From the NCBI GenBank assembly GCA_934045075.1, contig OW203732.1, positions 12,688,201-12,752,200 on the forward strand: 64,000 nucleotides of DNA, in the 5' to 3' direction. Within the stretch, counting starts at the first letter, position 1. Every line of letters starts with the position of its first letter. The stretch is from Yponomeuta sedellus. Its lineage: Eukaryota > Arthropoda > Insecta > Lepidoptera > Yponomeutidae. The notes under the pieces are model-generated. The model searched no databases, was not told where the DNA came from, and saw nothing but the letters and a program-made list of their open reading frames with translations. The position numbers were made by a program, and so were the translations under genes. Positions 1-10,247 of this stretch are shown here, piece after piece.

Positions 1-425
1 GTTCACACCAATAGCACAGCCAAGAGTCACATTATGAGTGTTGGGCAGGGAATGAATTCTTACTTAATAAAACAATTAATGACATAAGTAAAACTGCTAA
101 AAAATATCGTAATTTATGCGAAAGGCGAGTTTCATTAGCGAAACCAAAGACAGCAACACTCAAGATGTTTGGCAGGCGATCTTGCAGGACTTGGGTACAT
201 TGAAGACAGAAAAATTCCACATATTATTCTGTCTCTCTATCTAGGAGTGCGGAATTATCTAAAGGGTCCACCATACTGCTTGCGAAAGAGACAGTGTTCA
301 TTTTGCCGTTTTCGACTTTCCGAATATCGCTAGATAGATAGAAATGATCGTTTTCAAGAGCGAAATAAATACTGTGTCTAGGCCTGCGTTGATCAACTTC
401 GCGAGTAATCAATTGGTCGCCTTAC
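1..425. other. Region downstream of the minus-strand ZAD gene exon, unassigned
   Basis: The next exon of the minus-strand zinc-finger gene should start here or beyond the window edge, because the exon at 426-604 ends at a GTAAGG donor in phase 2. Two 62-codon open stretches are seen on the minus strand (224-412 and 32-220), but neither has a zinc-finger motif, a recognisable family signature or a clear splice acceptor in the required phase. I cannot assign them and treat them as probably non-coding. Confidence 0.3.
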
Positions 426-3400
426 ATGTGAGTCTTGAGTCTCGCAACGATGGGAAACTCCTTGCCGCACACAGGACACTTGTGCGGCGTGGACTGCTTG
501 TGGATGTGGCGGCGGTGGTGCGTGATACTCAGCACGAGTTGGCCGCAGATCTCACAGGCCCGCCGCATGCACTGCCGCTCGAGTCGGTGCTCCGCTAGCT
601 TTTCCTGCAGTGTGCGTACATTTTAGAGAAGCACAAAATTATCCAACATCAGGGTTTCTTATTTTTTGTTTTTTTGTACTACTCAGTCTGCCAGTGACCA
701 TGGGAACCACAAAGTTATTTAGGAAACTTGGTCAAACATTTAGTTTAGATACCTGATAAAATTGTAGTTAGACCAGCTATGTGAAAATGTATTAGGAATA
801 TTTAGGTCTCAAAGGACGAGTTGTAGACAAGTTCAGGATTAATTAAGTTGGTTTTATCATTTAACAGGAAGGAAAAAACTACAAATACTGGTAGTCATCA
901 TAATGTTAATACCAGAAATAAATTTTGTTACCACGATTTAGCCTTACGAAAGTTAATACATCCTACATGGGGCACTCTACACTGGGGTTGTAGACCCTAC
1001 AACAAGATTCCTCAAAATATATTAATTTCCTCCGGAGCGGTTTAATGAGCAGAAAAGCTTACTATAGCATCAAGGATTATTTAGAAGACTACTATGTCTG
1101 GTATTAAATAGTAGATTGATATTAAAAGTTATTTAGAGGACCATTGTGCTAGTGTTCAGCAAATTAATGAGTAATAATTATTAAGTAGAAAACTCTATTG
1201 AGTTACACTTCAATGAAAACAATGTGGAGTTTCTTTGCGAGCTTTTTGTCCACAAAATATTGATTGTGAAACTAACAACTATGTTCATGAAGTAAACATT
1301 TTCATTTTACAATAAATAAAAATATTTTAATTGAATACACTAAGGTGTGAACCAAAATATATTAAGTCTTCAATAACAATTTATAGCCTTGGATAGACTT
1401 GAAAACATAGTTATGAGAATTTAGATTCTCTACTGCACCTTATCTGGGAAAGTCATCTCACATGAAGAACATTTGATTTTCTTCTCTTTAGGTCCAGTGG
1501 TCTTTTCGATTTTTTGTCTCTCTTTTTCCTTCTGCTCTTCTATCTTCATCCTTTTCAGCTTCATTTGGTGCAAAATTAAATGGAAGTCTCGCTTTGAATA
1601 TGGATATGAATGCAGTAAGGGATCACCTATAAAATAAAAAGTATTTCTAAACTAACAATACTGAAGTCTACTCGGCTCCACACATGGGTAAGAAACAAGA
1701 TCCCATTTAAGTCTGCCTACAGGACTTTGACCCTTCTAGCGCCCGACGTTTCGGACAAAAGAAAGTTCAAAGGTACCGCATAGTGCAGGGTCATTTCGCA
1801 CGGCTATTTTTTTGCAAATTTTTTGTGGACACAGTTCCGCATTTCTCAAATTATAGAAACTACTACGTAATTATTCAATAAGTGTTATATATCACTACAA
1901 TCTGCATAAAATTCCCTATCCGATTATTATACTTGTAATGCTAATAAAATTATCAATAAACTTACATGATTTTCAAATGATGAGATGAATTTCACTATGC
2001 ACGCCTGTTTGACACTACTTTGAACTTTGTCTCACTATTTTCACTAATTACTCATTCACTAGCACTGAACTAACACATATAATATGATCTGCATATTATC
2101 TATAACTGTTTACACAATTTTCATACTGTAATTCACCAAAATAAAGCTATAAATGAATAATTAACAGGAAGAGGTAAAATGACACTGGCCGCCCATACAA
2201 ACGGCACGATCCGGGCTAAAAGTTCGAGGCTTTTTTCACTTTATTTTTCATCAAATACAACAAAACTATTATTTGAAACATAATCTACACACTTTTCCCA
2301 GTAATTTGATATATAACACATAAACAAATACGCAGCGTTTCCTTCTCTAAATAACTTATAAAACTTTAAAAACCTATTTAGAGGCTAAAAATTTCACCCA
2401 TGCCGGGATTCGAACCCGCAACCTCTGGCTATCCGTACCAGCGCTCTACCAATTGAGCCAATGGGCTACTCACGGCATTAAAAATAAAAATAGTGTAATT
2501 ATAAAACTTTAGCGAGCGGAGCAACTCACGATGAAAACGCAAAATGGCGTCTGACCTAGCAAGCTTGATAGTTATTAGCAAGCGTGATTTCAATGATAAT
2601 TCAATTTTTTTCCACGTCACGTCATTTGATTGGTTGGCAAAAGTAATCCTTACTAACCATTGGCCAATAAAACAACAGATATTGTCCATAGAGAATGCAC
2701 AGCATAGATAAAAAGAGTCAAATCTGAGCGTTGCATAGTGTACATACGTCTGTACACTAAGCGCTTGGGGGATTGCGCGCGGCCGGGCTATTTAGTGTAC
2801 AAACGTATGTACACTAAACGCAAGAAGGGTTAATGGTTCACAAGAGATTATGAAGTGTTTGGAAAGTTTGACCTCTGATTGGGGACTCTATTATGAGTCG
2901 AGCACATCTGCTCTCTCACCTTTTATCAAACTGGTTGTGTCCAACAAGCTGGAGCAATAAAATAAAGTGTATATACCCTCTATTTGTCCTTATATGAGGC
3001 TATATTTTGTAGTTGATAGTTTCCTAAGATATTTTTTTTAATTGTTGCTGAAAGTGTCAACATAGTTTACTTACCCATAGGATATAGTATCTTCCTAAAT
3101 TTTCTATCTGAGCTTTCACAGGTTTTCTTTAATGCAAGTGACAGACCAAGTACCTCCAGACATTCAGTACATATATATTTTGGAAGGGAGTCATCTATAG
3201 ATATCTGTAAAAATGTAAATGGCAGCATGAAACCATGAACACGAAAACTAATAATAGGTAATTATACTATTTTTATTTTTAATGCACTAACCTGTGCTAA
3301 GGACAATTTTAAAAACCTATTTAGAGGCCAAAAATTCTACCCAAATAGAATAGTGTAGAGGTTCGAAATTTCACTGATGCCGGTGAGTCGCCCATTGGCT

Positions 3401-3667
3401 CAGTTGGAAAGAGCGCTGGCACGGATAGCCAGAGGTCGCGGGTTCGAATCCCGGCATGGGTGGAATTTTTGGCCTCTAAATTGGTTTTTAAAACTAATAA
3501 TAAATTATAATTATAAAATCCTAGTTTTACTTACAGAAATATTAGCGATACTTCGAATTGCACTTATGATATCATAGTCACCCGATAGTTTATCAGTCAA
3601 TGGAGTGCAGCCAGTTTTAGCACATATCCTGCAGATCATATCCTTAGACAGTTGGACTTTATTATCA
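426..3667 (-). CDS. ZAD-type zinc-finger protein, partial gene (four exons seen)
   Basis: Probable DNA-binding nuclear protein of the arthropod ZAD-C2H2 family, in which the N-terminal ZAD mediates dimerisation. Exons on the minus strand are 3667-3535, 3204-3075, 1626-1439 and 604-426, all with GT/AG borders and agreeing phases (0, 1, 0 between them). The third donor is GTGCAG, which is weak. Exons 1 and 2 encode the ZAD: a CRIC cysteine pair, then YICTEC about 40 residues later. Exon 3 is rich in Lys and Glu and ends in a C-x2-C pair. Joining exons 3 and 4 completes a C-x2-C-x12-H-x4-C finger, followed by CEICG...HHRRHIH and CPVCG...RLKTHM C2H2 fingers. The 5' coding exon is uncertain: the ZAD exon begins in phase 2, although an internal ATG precedes CRIC. 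The 3' end lies outside the resolved part. Two family A repeats sit in its introns. Confidence 0.75.
2366..2496 (-). repeat. Family A tRNA-derived SINE-like repeat, copy 1
   Basis: On the minus strand the core has a pol III A box (TGGCTCAATTGG), a B box (GGTTCGAATCC) and a clover-leaf-like anticodon stem CTGG-7-nt-CCAG. The 3' tail is GAAATTTTTAGCCTCTAAATAGG. The loop lacks U33 and the acceptor stem is imperfect, so this is a tRNA-derived repeat rather than a working tRNA. The 5' flank TTATTTTTAATGC is a piece of the family's own 3' end in reverse orientation. Confidence 0.7.
3268..3500 (+). repeat. Family A tRNA-derived repeat, copy 2, with inverted ends
   Basis: The tRNA-like core is at about 3389-3464, with a B box GGTTCGAATCC. 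It is followed by the tail GGAATTTTTGGCCTCTAAA. The 5' part (3268-3345) holds the reverse complement of that tail, including TTTTTAATGCACTAAC and ACCTATTTAGAGGCC, so the copy is flanked by inverted ends. It lies in the intron between the two ZAD exons of the minus-strand gene. Confidence 0.7.
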
Positions 3668-4025
3668 CTGTAACAAGATTTCATACAAGTTTATGCCATA
3701 TGCAGAGCGGACACACGTAAATTGAGATTGAAAATAGAGCTGTTATTCCGTGTGCAACACAAACCTCTGAAGGAATATTCTCTGCCAATGTTCACCGCTA
3801 ATGCTTCCCTCATCATCGTTGATAGATGAAGGATATCTGACCCTATTAAACCTAGATAACATAGAATTTGTTAGGTAAACCGTCATGATTGTAGAAAATT
3901 GGCAAAATGTGGCCTACAATTGAATAAAAATAAGAGAATATTCATAGAAACACCAAACGAAAGAGACCACAAAAAATTAACGAGACCAACAAATCACAGA
4001 CTATAAAGACATTAATATACCAATG
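3668..4025. other. Presumed 5' region of the minus-strand ZAD gene
   Basis: This should hold the first exon and promoter of the minus-strand ZAD gene. Two short minus-strand ATG stretches ending near GTTT-type donors are visible (around 3771-3822 and 3844-3880). Neither has a strong donor, so the start is left open. Confidence 0.3.
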
Positions 4026-4194
4026 TCATGTTTTTTATTTTTTTTTTTTTTTTTAATAAAGGGTTTTACGGCCCTGGATCCGTGTCCTTTTGAGCCTTGA
4101 GTATTGTATTAGTTTTTTATAGTATTAGTTTTCAGATAAGAGCACTTATCACTTCCGTATCACTTCACTATAATGTTCAGTTTTTCCAGTCACT

Positions 4195-7100
4195 TTAAAT
4201 TTTTATTCCACTGTTCATAATGAATTTATATAAGGGGGCGAAAAAGGTAGGATTGCTAAGTAGATTTGGAAGAAGAGTTGGTGTAGGGACACCCGTTTCG
4301 CAGCTGATTGTGTCAAGTTCCGTGATAAGTATTAATCTGTGCAATTTAAATTCTTGACAGTTGAGCACGAGATGGTTTAGGTCGGCGTTTTCAGTTCCAC
4401 AGTAAATGCAGTTCGAATCTTGGGCTAGGCTGAGTCTATAAAGGTGAGCTTGGGTTTGGCAGTGGCCGAATCTCATTCTGTTTAGGGTGGTTATGTATTT
4501 CCGGCAGTTTATGTCTTTTTTCCGATGGTACCAAGGTTGGGCGGGCGGGCTTCCTTGGATGTCTCTATACCAGCTTCCTTTCTCTTTACTGATCTCATTC
4601 CAGTAGTTGCACCATATTGCTTTCAGATTCTCATTCAGATGAACATGGAGATCAGTAAATGGCAATTTGAGGTCTGTAGAGTGATCCTCGTCAGGGTCCA
4701 GATTTGCAGCTCGATCGACGACTTCATTTCCAGTGATACCCCGGTGAGCAGGTACCCACATTAACTTAACTACCTTACCACTAACTAACAAACTATTTAA
4801 CAAATTCTTTATATTATAGATGAGATAATTTACATTATAACGAAGGCAGTTACCTTCTAAAGCTAATAATACACTGAGTGAGTCAGTAAATATAATTATA
4901 TTACAAGTATCAATATTTTGAACGTAAATTAAAGCTTGATGGATAGCATAAGCTTCGGCGGTAAAAATGCTACATCTAGTGTCAATTTTAAAACATTTAG
5001 TTTTCTTTAACTGAGGGTCAAAAAATGCTGAGTTTACCCTATCAACTGTTTTAGAGCCATCAGTATAGATGGAATACAGATGATTATTTTCCAGGAAAGC
5101 AAGTAAATCTTGTTGGTTCGTAATGCATGGTTTATGTACAAAATTATTTTTCAATAGAATATCGAGATCCATCCTATAGAGGGGCCACAAATTATCCTGA
5201 TGCAAATTTTTTGTTAAATCATTCAAATGTAAAACTATTCTTAATAAGGTTGGTATGTTACCATTTAATATCTGATTAAAATTTGCATAAGGAGCCACTG
5301 AATTGCCCAATTCAGTGGCATGCATTGGTAAAATGTGATCTAAGACAACTCTATTATTTTTAGTTAACATTTTCAAACAGAACCTTTCAGCTAGCTGTAG
5401 ACGTCTAAGATGTAAAGGGGGAATGCAAGCCTCACATTGCATTGCATTAATTGGAGTAGAGCACATAGCCCCTGTAATAATTCTCAAAGCTTTATTCTGA
5501 ATAACTTCTAATTTCTTCAGCAAAGCAAGGCTTGCCCCCATATAAGCAATTGAGCTATAATCGAAATGGCTGCGCATAATGCTCTTATATAACATAGATA
5601 ATATTTTTGGGTCAGACCCCCAATGTACTCCTGCCAGAGACCGAAGTATATTAAGGGCTTTGGAGGCGTTTTTGATGATATAATTTATGTGAGATTCAAA
5701 TGTTAGCCTATGATCCAGCAATATACCAAGAAACTTCTTTTCTTTCAACCAAGGTATAGGGAGATTATTGTATTCTACCAAACTATTACAAGGAGAAAGC
5801 CTTTTGGAGAAAAGCATAGCTCCACTCTTTAATGGGTTTATAACCAATTTGAGCTTATTAAAATAATAATTATGCACTTGAGAAAGGGCTAAATTTAAAT
5901 TATTTACAGCTATATTTACATCCTTATGTACAGAGTATATTAACAAATCATCTGCATACTGCAGGAATTGAACTCCAGTCTGGGTCAGATATTTATTTAT
6001 CTGAGATGTATAAATATTGTACAATAAAGGGGATATGGTTGCTCCTTGCATAGTACCTTTAAAAACTTGTCCTGGTCCGTGTAGTATGTTGTTAAATTTA
6101 ACATACATAGTCCTATCATAAAGAAAATGAAATATCCATTTACAGACATGTCCTGGCATATCAATCTCTGATAAAATTCCTGCCAATACAGATGGATCAA
6201 CATTATCAAAAGCTCCCTGTACATCAAGAAATGCACATACGGTGGCTGATTGGCTGTGAAAGGAATTCCTGATGTCAGAGATGAGTGAAGTAAAGCTCTC
6301 TGTAGCACTACGACCCTTCCTGAAGCCGAATTGCTGCTCTGGTAAGATTTTATTCTGCTCTACGTAATGGTCTAATCTGGTTTTAAGCATAAACTCAAAC
6401 AATTTACCTACACATGAGGATAAAGAAATTGGTCTATATGAATTAAAGTCATCACTAGACTTGTCTGGTTTCAATATAGGAATAACGCATTGTGTTTTCC
6501 AAGCTTCAGGAATGGACTGAGTCATCCACAATACATTGTACATTTCCAATAACGATTTTTGGGCATCAACATGCATGTTCCTAATAAGCTTGTAAGGAAT
6601 GTCATCTAATCCTGGGGTTGTATCTTTTCTATATTTGATAGCAAATGTGAATTCTGCAAAGGAAAATGGTTCTGAAAGATGAGCACAATTACTATTCCCT
6701 GTGTTATTAAAGATTTCATTTAATGAGTTTATGTCTATGTTTTTTTCAGGAGGAGACGGTGGAGCATATTTATCAATGAAGGCTGGAATCCATTCGTCGT
6801 TTTTGGGCATTTTGGGTAATGTTACACGTTTGAATCTTTTGATGTAATTCCAAATAGTGCTTATAGGTGTATACCTGTTAAAAGATTCAACTAATTTAGT
6901 CCATCCGTATTTCTTCTTTTCTTTTAATAATCTTTTTTTAAAAGCATTTAATTTTTTATATTCAATGTAACTCGACATATTACCATTACTTCTATACATA
7001 TTTAGAGCTTCTTTACTTTTATTAACAGCATCTGAGCATTCATTGTCCCACCAAGGAACAGGCTTTTTAATGACAATGCTATTAGTTTTCCTTAGCTTTG

Positions 7101-7956
7101 GAATAGTGACATCTTTAATCTGATTAAGTTCTTCGCAAAAATCATTGTAAGTTTTGACTGGGTTACTACTGTCTATATTAAATTGCCCTAATATTCTCTC
7201 TGTTTCAGATGCATAAGCCTGCCAATCTGCTTTATTATAAAGATATCGATCAGCGGAATTACCAATATCGTATTTATGAATTGTGGTGTGAATTGTTATA
7301 ACTGTTGGAAAATGATAGCTGCCCATCGCATCATCATGAACTGTCCACTCGCAAAGAGGAGCAACAGAAGGACTGACAGAAGAAATATCAATTGCAGAAG
7401 GCATTTTAGAAGGACTACCTACAGTGGTAGGAAAACCAGTGTTTAATATACATAGATCATACTCATCGAGTGTGTTATAGATCTCATTACCGCGAGAGTT
7501 AGACCTCAAACACCCAAAAGCGACGTGATGGGCGTTGAGATCGCCCGAAAAAAGCATTGGTTTCGGTAACATATTCAAAATCTGTTTGAGTCTTCTGCAC
7601 TGAAATCTACGGTTATCATTAGGAGGCGGTATATAACTACAGAGAATTGATAAATTACCAGCATTGGTTTGTAAGATTATTGCAGCAGAATGCATAAAAT
7701 TGTAAAAAGGAACAGAGACAGTAGAGAATTTCAAATTGGATTTAACTAAAATTGCTACACCTCCTCGTCCATCTTTCCCGTCTTGTCGAATTATATTGTA
7801 ATTAGGAATATTAAAAGTGCTATTGTTCCTAAGCCAAGTCTCATTTAAAAGACAAACGTCTACATCATTATTTAATAAAAATGAAATTAATAATGGCTTC
7901 TTGTTAATAACTCCTTCTACATTAAACTGTACTATTGTAATAAATGATTTATCCAT
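4195..7956 (-). CDS. LINE ORF2: APE endonuclease, reverse transcriptase, RNase H
   Basis: The 1,253-aa open frame starts at an ATG inside the ORF1 stop region. The N-terminal third is an APE-like endonuclease that nicks target DNA: NETW with Glu39 as catalytic candidate, SGDLNAHH near 137-144, and the late SYHFP block near 213-217. The central reverse transcriptase has the YADD active site near residue 666. The C-terminal RNase H runs from YTDGSK (about 964) through FTAEAYA and FTDSLS to GNEVVDRAA, giving all acidic residues of the D-E-D-D set. A terminal CIYCG...HLVLNC zinc-knuckle-like motif follows, as in many LINEs. No frameshift or stop is seen. Confidence 0.96.
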   Translation of the reverse strand: MDKSFITIVQFNVEGVINKKPLLISFLLNNDVDVCLLNETWLRNNSTFNIPNYNIIRQDGKDGRGGVAILVKSNLKFSTVSVPFYNFMHSAAIILQTNAGNLSILCSYIPPPNDNRRFQCRRLKQILNMLPKPMLFSGDLNAHHVAFGCLRSNSRGNEIYNTLDEYDLCILNTGFPTTVGSPSKMPSAIDISSVSPSVAPLCEWTVHDDAMGSYHFPTVITIHTTIHKYDIGNSADRYLYNKADWQAYASETERILGQFNIDSSNPVKTYNDFCEELNQIKDVTIPKLRKTNSIVIKKPVPWWDNECSDAVNKSKEALNMYRSNGNMSSYIEYKKLNAFKKRLLKEKKKYGWTKLVESFNRYTPISTIWNYIKRFKRVTLPKMPKNDEWIPAFIDKYAPPSPPEKNIDINSLNEIFNNTGNSNCAHLSEPFSFAEFTFAIKYRKDTTPGLDDIPYKLIRNMHVDAQKSLLEMYNVLWMTQSIPEAWKTQCVIPILKPDKSSDDFNSYRPISLSSCVGKLFEFMLKTRLDHYVEQNKILPEQQFGFRKGRSATESFTSLISDIRNSFHSQSATVCAFLDVQGAFDNVDPSVLAGILSEIDMPGHVCKWIFHFLYDRTMYVKFNNILHGPGQVFKGTMQGATISPLLYNIYTSQINKYLTQTGVQFLQYADDLLIYSVHKDVNIAVNNLNLALSQVHNYYFNKLKLVINPLKSGAMLFSKRLSPCNSLVEYNNLPIPWLKEKKFLGILLDHRLTFESHINYIIKNASKALNILRSLAGVHWGSDPKILSMLYKSIMRSHFDYSSIAYMGASLALLKKLEVIQNKALRIITGAMCSTPINAMQCEACIPPLHLRRLQLAERFCLKMLTKNNRVVLDHILPMHATELGNSVAPYANFNQILNGNIPTLLRIVLHLNDLTKNLHQDNLWPLYRMDLDILLKNNFVHKPCITNQQDLLAFLENNHLYSIYTDGSKTVDRVNSAFFDPQLKKTKCFKIDTRCSIFTAEAYAIHQALIYVQNIDTCNIIIFTDSLSVLLALEGNCLRYNVNYLIYNIKNLLNSLLVSGKVVKLMWVPAHRGITGNEVVDRAANLDPDEDHSTDLKLPFTDLHVHLNENLKAIWCNYWNEISKEKGSWYRDIQGSPPAQPWYHRKKDINCRKYITTLNRMRFGHCQTQAHLYRLSLAQDSNCIYCGTENADLNHLVLNCQEFKLHRLILITELDTISCETGVPTPTLLPNLLSNPTFFAPLYKFIMNSGIKI

Positions 7957-9115
7957 TATTCTGTAGTGATTTAATCAACACTTCCTGCACAATGGAAGCA
8001 TTGATTTTGGGCAAATTACCATTCGCCAATGTTACCAAAGCTCCTACCAAACCATTTAAGATGAAGTCGCTCTTGACTATTTCTTTGACTAAATTTGAAT
8101 TTGAGATCACAAGTTGTGGAGGTTCTGTTACTATGGGTTTTGTGGGAGCCCTAGCAATCATTGGCGAAGGCTTGGCTTTCAGTGGAGGGAAGTTCGAGTT
8201 GTAGTTTTTGACAATATTGTCTTGTTTTTTGGCTGAAGCAGCAATTTTTGCATAGTTAGTCCTATTAACATGTTCTTCTAACTTGTTTTTTTTAACTGGA
8301 CAGTCTCTGGAAATTGCCAAGTGAGGCCCTTGGCAGTTGATACATTTCAATTCATCCTCTTTGTCGCATTTTGTGAAGTGGTGCTCACCAGAGCAGATAG
8401 AGCACTTCTGCAGTCCCTTACAGAACTTCGCTCCATGGTTAAATCTGAAGCACTTAAAGCACTGCAGAAGTGGTGCTCTGTACTCATTGACCTTAAATCT
8501 ATACAGATCTAGGTATACATACTCCGGTAGTGTCTGTGACAAGAAAGTCACAGACACTGAACTGTACGGAACAATTTCTCCGTCGACCTTGCGGGTAAAG
8601 CGCCTTACGCCTACAATTTCAAATTCTGCTGCAAGTTTCTTAAACAGTTCTTCATTCGTGATACTTGTTGGAACGAAGCGAAGGACCCCAATAGTCTCTA
8701 CAGACCTCGCGGGAATATAGGCTCTAAAGCCCTGTTTCTTCAGCAGTTCGTCATTCGTCAGGAAGTTGTTCGCATTGGAAGCTTGTCCAAAGCACACACC
8801 AATTTTATTAGCATTGATGCGCTTGATGCCCACCACGCCCTTGACGTCATTTTTGAAGATCGTGTTTAGCTGGTCAGGGTTTTTATTACCAATTCTGCCA
8901 TTTTCGGATTCAACAAAGACAATGAATTCATCGCTCACCAAATTTTCCGCGTACAGCCGCCTGTAACCTGGTTTCAGATATGGCTTAAATCCATCATCCT
9001 GCTGCTGCTCGCCGTGATGTTCGCGTCCATGGTCCTCAGTTCGCCCCCTCTTTAATTTGGGAGGAGGTTCATCCTCGGAAAGCCCAGGGGGCTTTGCCCC
9101 CGGGCGATCTTTCAT
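7949..9115 (-). CDS. LINE ORF1: gag-like nucleic-acid-binding protein with three CCHC knuckles
   Basis: The 388-aa protein probably binds element RNA to form the retrotransposition particle. The N-terminus is charged; residues about 60-200 look like one or two RRM-type folds. Residues 219-272 hold three zinc knuckles: CFKCFRFNHGAKFC, CSICSGEHHFTKC and CINCQGPHLAISRDC. The stop codon overlaps the ORF2 start within ATGGATAA (minus strand, 7956-7949), which suggests coupled termination and reinitiation. The ATG at 9115 was chosen because it follows a short 5' UTR that begins right after the target duplication. Confidence 0.95.
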   Translation of the reverse strand: MKDRPGAKPPGLSEDEPPPKLKRGRTEDHGREHHGEQQQDDGFKPYLKPGYRRLYAENLVSDEFIVFVESENGRIGNKNPDQLNTIFKNDVKGVVGIKRINANKIGVCFGQASNANNFLTNDELLKKQGFRAYIPARSVETIGVLRFVPTSITNEELFKKLAAEFEIVGVRRFTRKVDGEIVPYSSVSVTFLSQTLPEYVYLDLYRFKVNEYRAPLLQCFKCFRFNHGAKFCKGLQKCSICSGEHHFTKCDKEDELKCINCQGPHLAISRDCPVKKNKLEEHVNRTNYAKIAASAKKQDNIVKNYNSNFPPLKAKPSPMIARAPTKPIVTEPPQLVISNSNLVKEIVKSDFILNGLVGALVTLANGNLPKINASIVQEVLIKSLQNNG

Positions 9116-9260
9116 CTCGCCGAACCTAACGACGATGTTTTAAATACTTTTAGCGTAAGTTTATCGAGTTTTAACAATTTTCAGAAATATTTTTGAAAAA
9201 TTTTCAAAAAACGCGCCTATCCTCTTCAAAAGCCCGCCAAAATTTTCATGTTTTTTATTT

Positions 9261-10247
9261 CTTGATCTCCACAGATTAGTACAGACAAACAGATTCTGCG
9301 TCGGGTTCCGCACAAAACAGGATTTGTTCCGCTTTATTATTATAGACATGGAAGAACGAATGTAAACAGTTCTAATTCTAATATGTTTATTTTACTATTC
9401 AAACTAGATACTCTTACTAGATAAGAACAAATAAAGAATATACGAATTTCTTTTTTCCGATGTACCCCGTATTTTTATAAACATCTATTTGTAACTACTT
9501 ATTGGTAACTGTTTCGTAGTTGTATAGATAATATTATTTGATACGTTTGGGGTACATATATTCAAGATGATAAATCTTTTTACAGAACTAAAACCAGACG
9601 TAAATTACGAAAGTTATAGGAGTGTTTAGTAGTTGGGGTAGGTGCCGCGGCCAAAACCAGTTTGTACGTCGGTATTTAGTGCTTGTGTTGTGAGTAAACG
9701 AATTTTAGTGCTTGTAAGTAAACGAATAAAGTGACTTTTTGACTTTGGTCCTGTAACTTTGGACGTGCGGGCTCTGGCTACACTGGTTCTCTCAGTCTGG
9801 CTGGCCTGTGTGCTTGTGTTGACAGTTCTCCCCCCGTTAAACCTAATTTAAAAAAAAGACAGTTGTCACGTTGCTCTGTGACGTAGTGTTTAAGCAGTAG
9901 ATAAAGTCCCTCTACGGTTTAAGCTGTGTCCCAATCTTTTTGGGCACCTTCTCTTTACGAATTAGCAAGTGGAATTAGCATCAAATCTGATTTGTCTGTA
10001 TTTGTCCACTAGTGTGTGTGAAATTCTGTATTTGTCCACTAGTGTGTTTCTCACTTTTCTTCTTTTACTTACCATTTACAAGTTTGTGTTTTTTTTAATT
10101 CCAGATTTCCTTTTCACAAAATACAGTTTTTCGCAGTCGTACTATAGGTAACAAACAGTAGGACTAAACTCAAAACCAACTATTGAACCGTAATGTGTCG
10201 TTAGAGTAACAGTATAGAGCTTATAAAAAGTATTTATTTGCTGATCA
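9261..10247 (+). promoter_or_regulatory. Upstream region of the first plus-strand ZAD gene
   Basis: No coding sequence is seen. The stretch lies between the LINE and the ATG at 10248 and should contain the promoter and 5' UTR. A 30-bp-period direct duplication of CTGTATTTGTCCACTAGTGT lies at about 9990-10050, and a short duplicated TTTTAGTGCTTGT/GTAAACGAA motif lies at 9690-9730. No confident TATA box or initiator can be assigned. Confidence 0.35.

Larger units (their letters stand above)
4026..9260 (-). mobile_element. Full-length LINE (I-like, with RNase H), minus strand, with 15-bp target duplications
   Basis: The 15-bp sequence TCATGTTTTTTATTT occurs at 4026-4040 and again at 9246-9260. 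Between them (4041-9245, 5,205 bp) is an element read on the minus strand: 5' UTR of about 130 bp, ORF1 (gag-like), ORF2 (endonuclease, reverse transcriptase, RNase H), a short 3' UTR and a poly(A) tail seen as poly(T) just right of 4040. A C-terminal RNase H together with an APE-type endonuclease is typical of the I group and relatives rather than Jockey or CR1. Perfect duplications and two open frames suggest recent insertion and possible activity. It separates the minus-strand ZAD gene from the plus-strand pair. Confidence 0.9.

Noticed and set aside
7944..8966. Plus-strand open frames across the LINE ORF1
   Set aside because: Antisense shadows of the gag-like frame.
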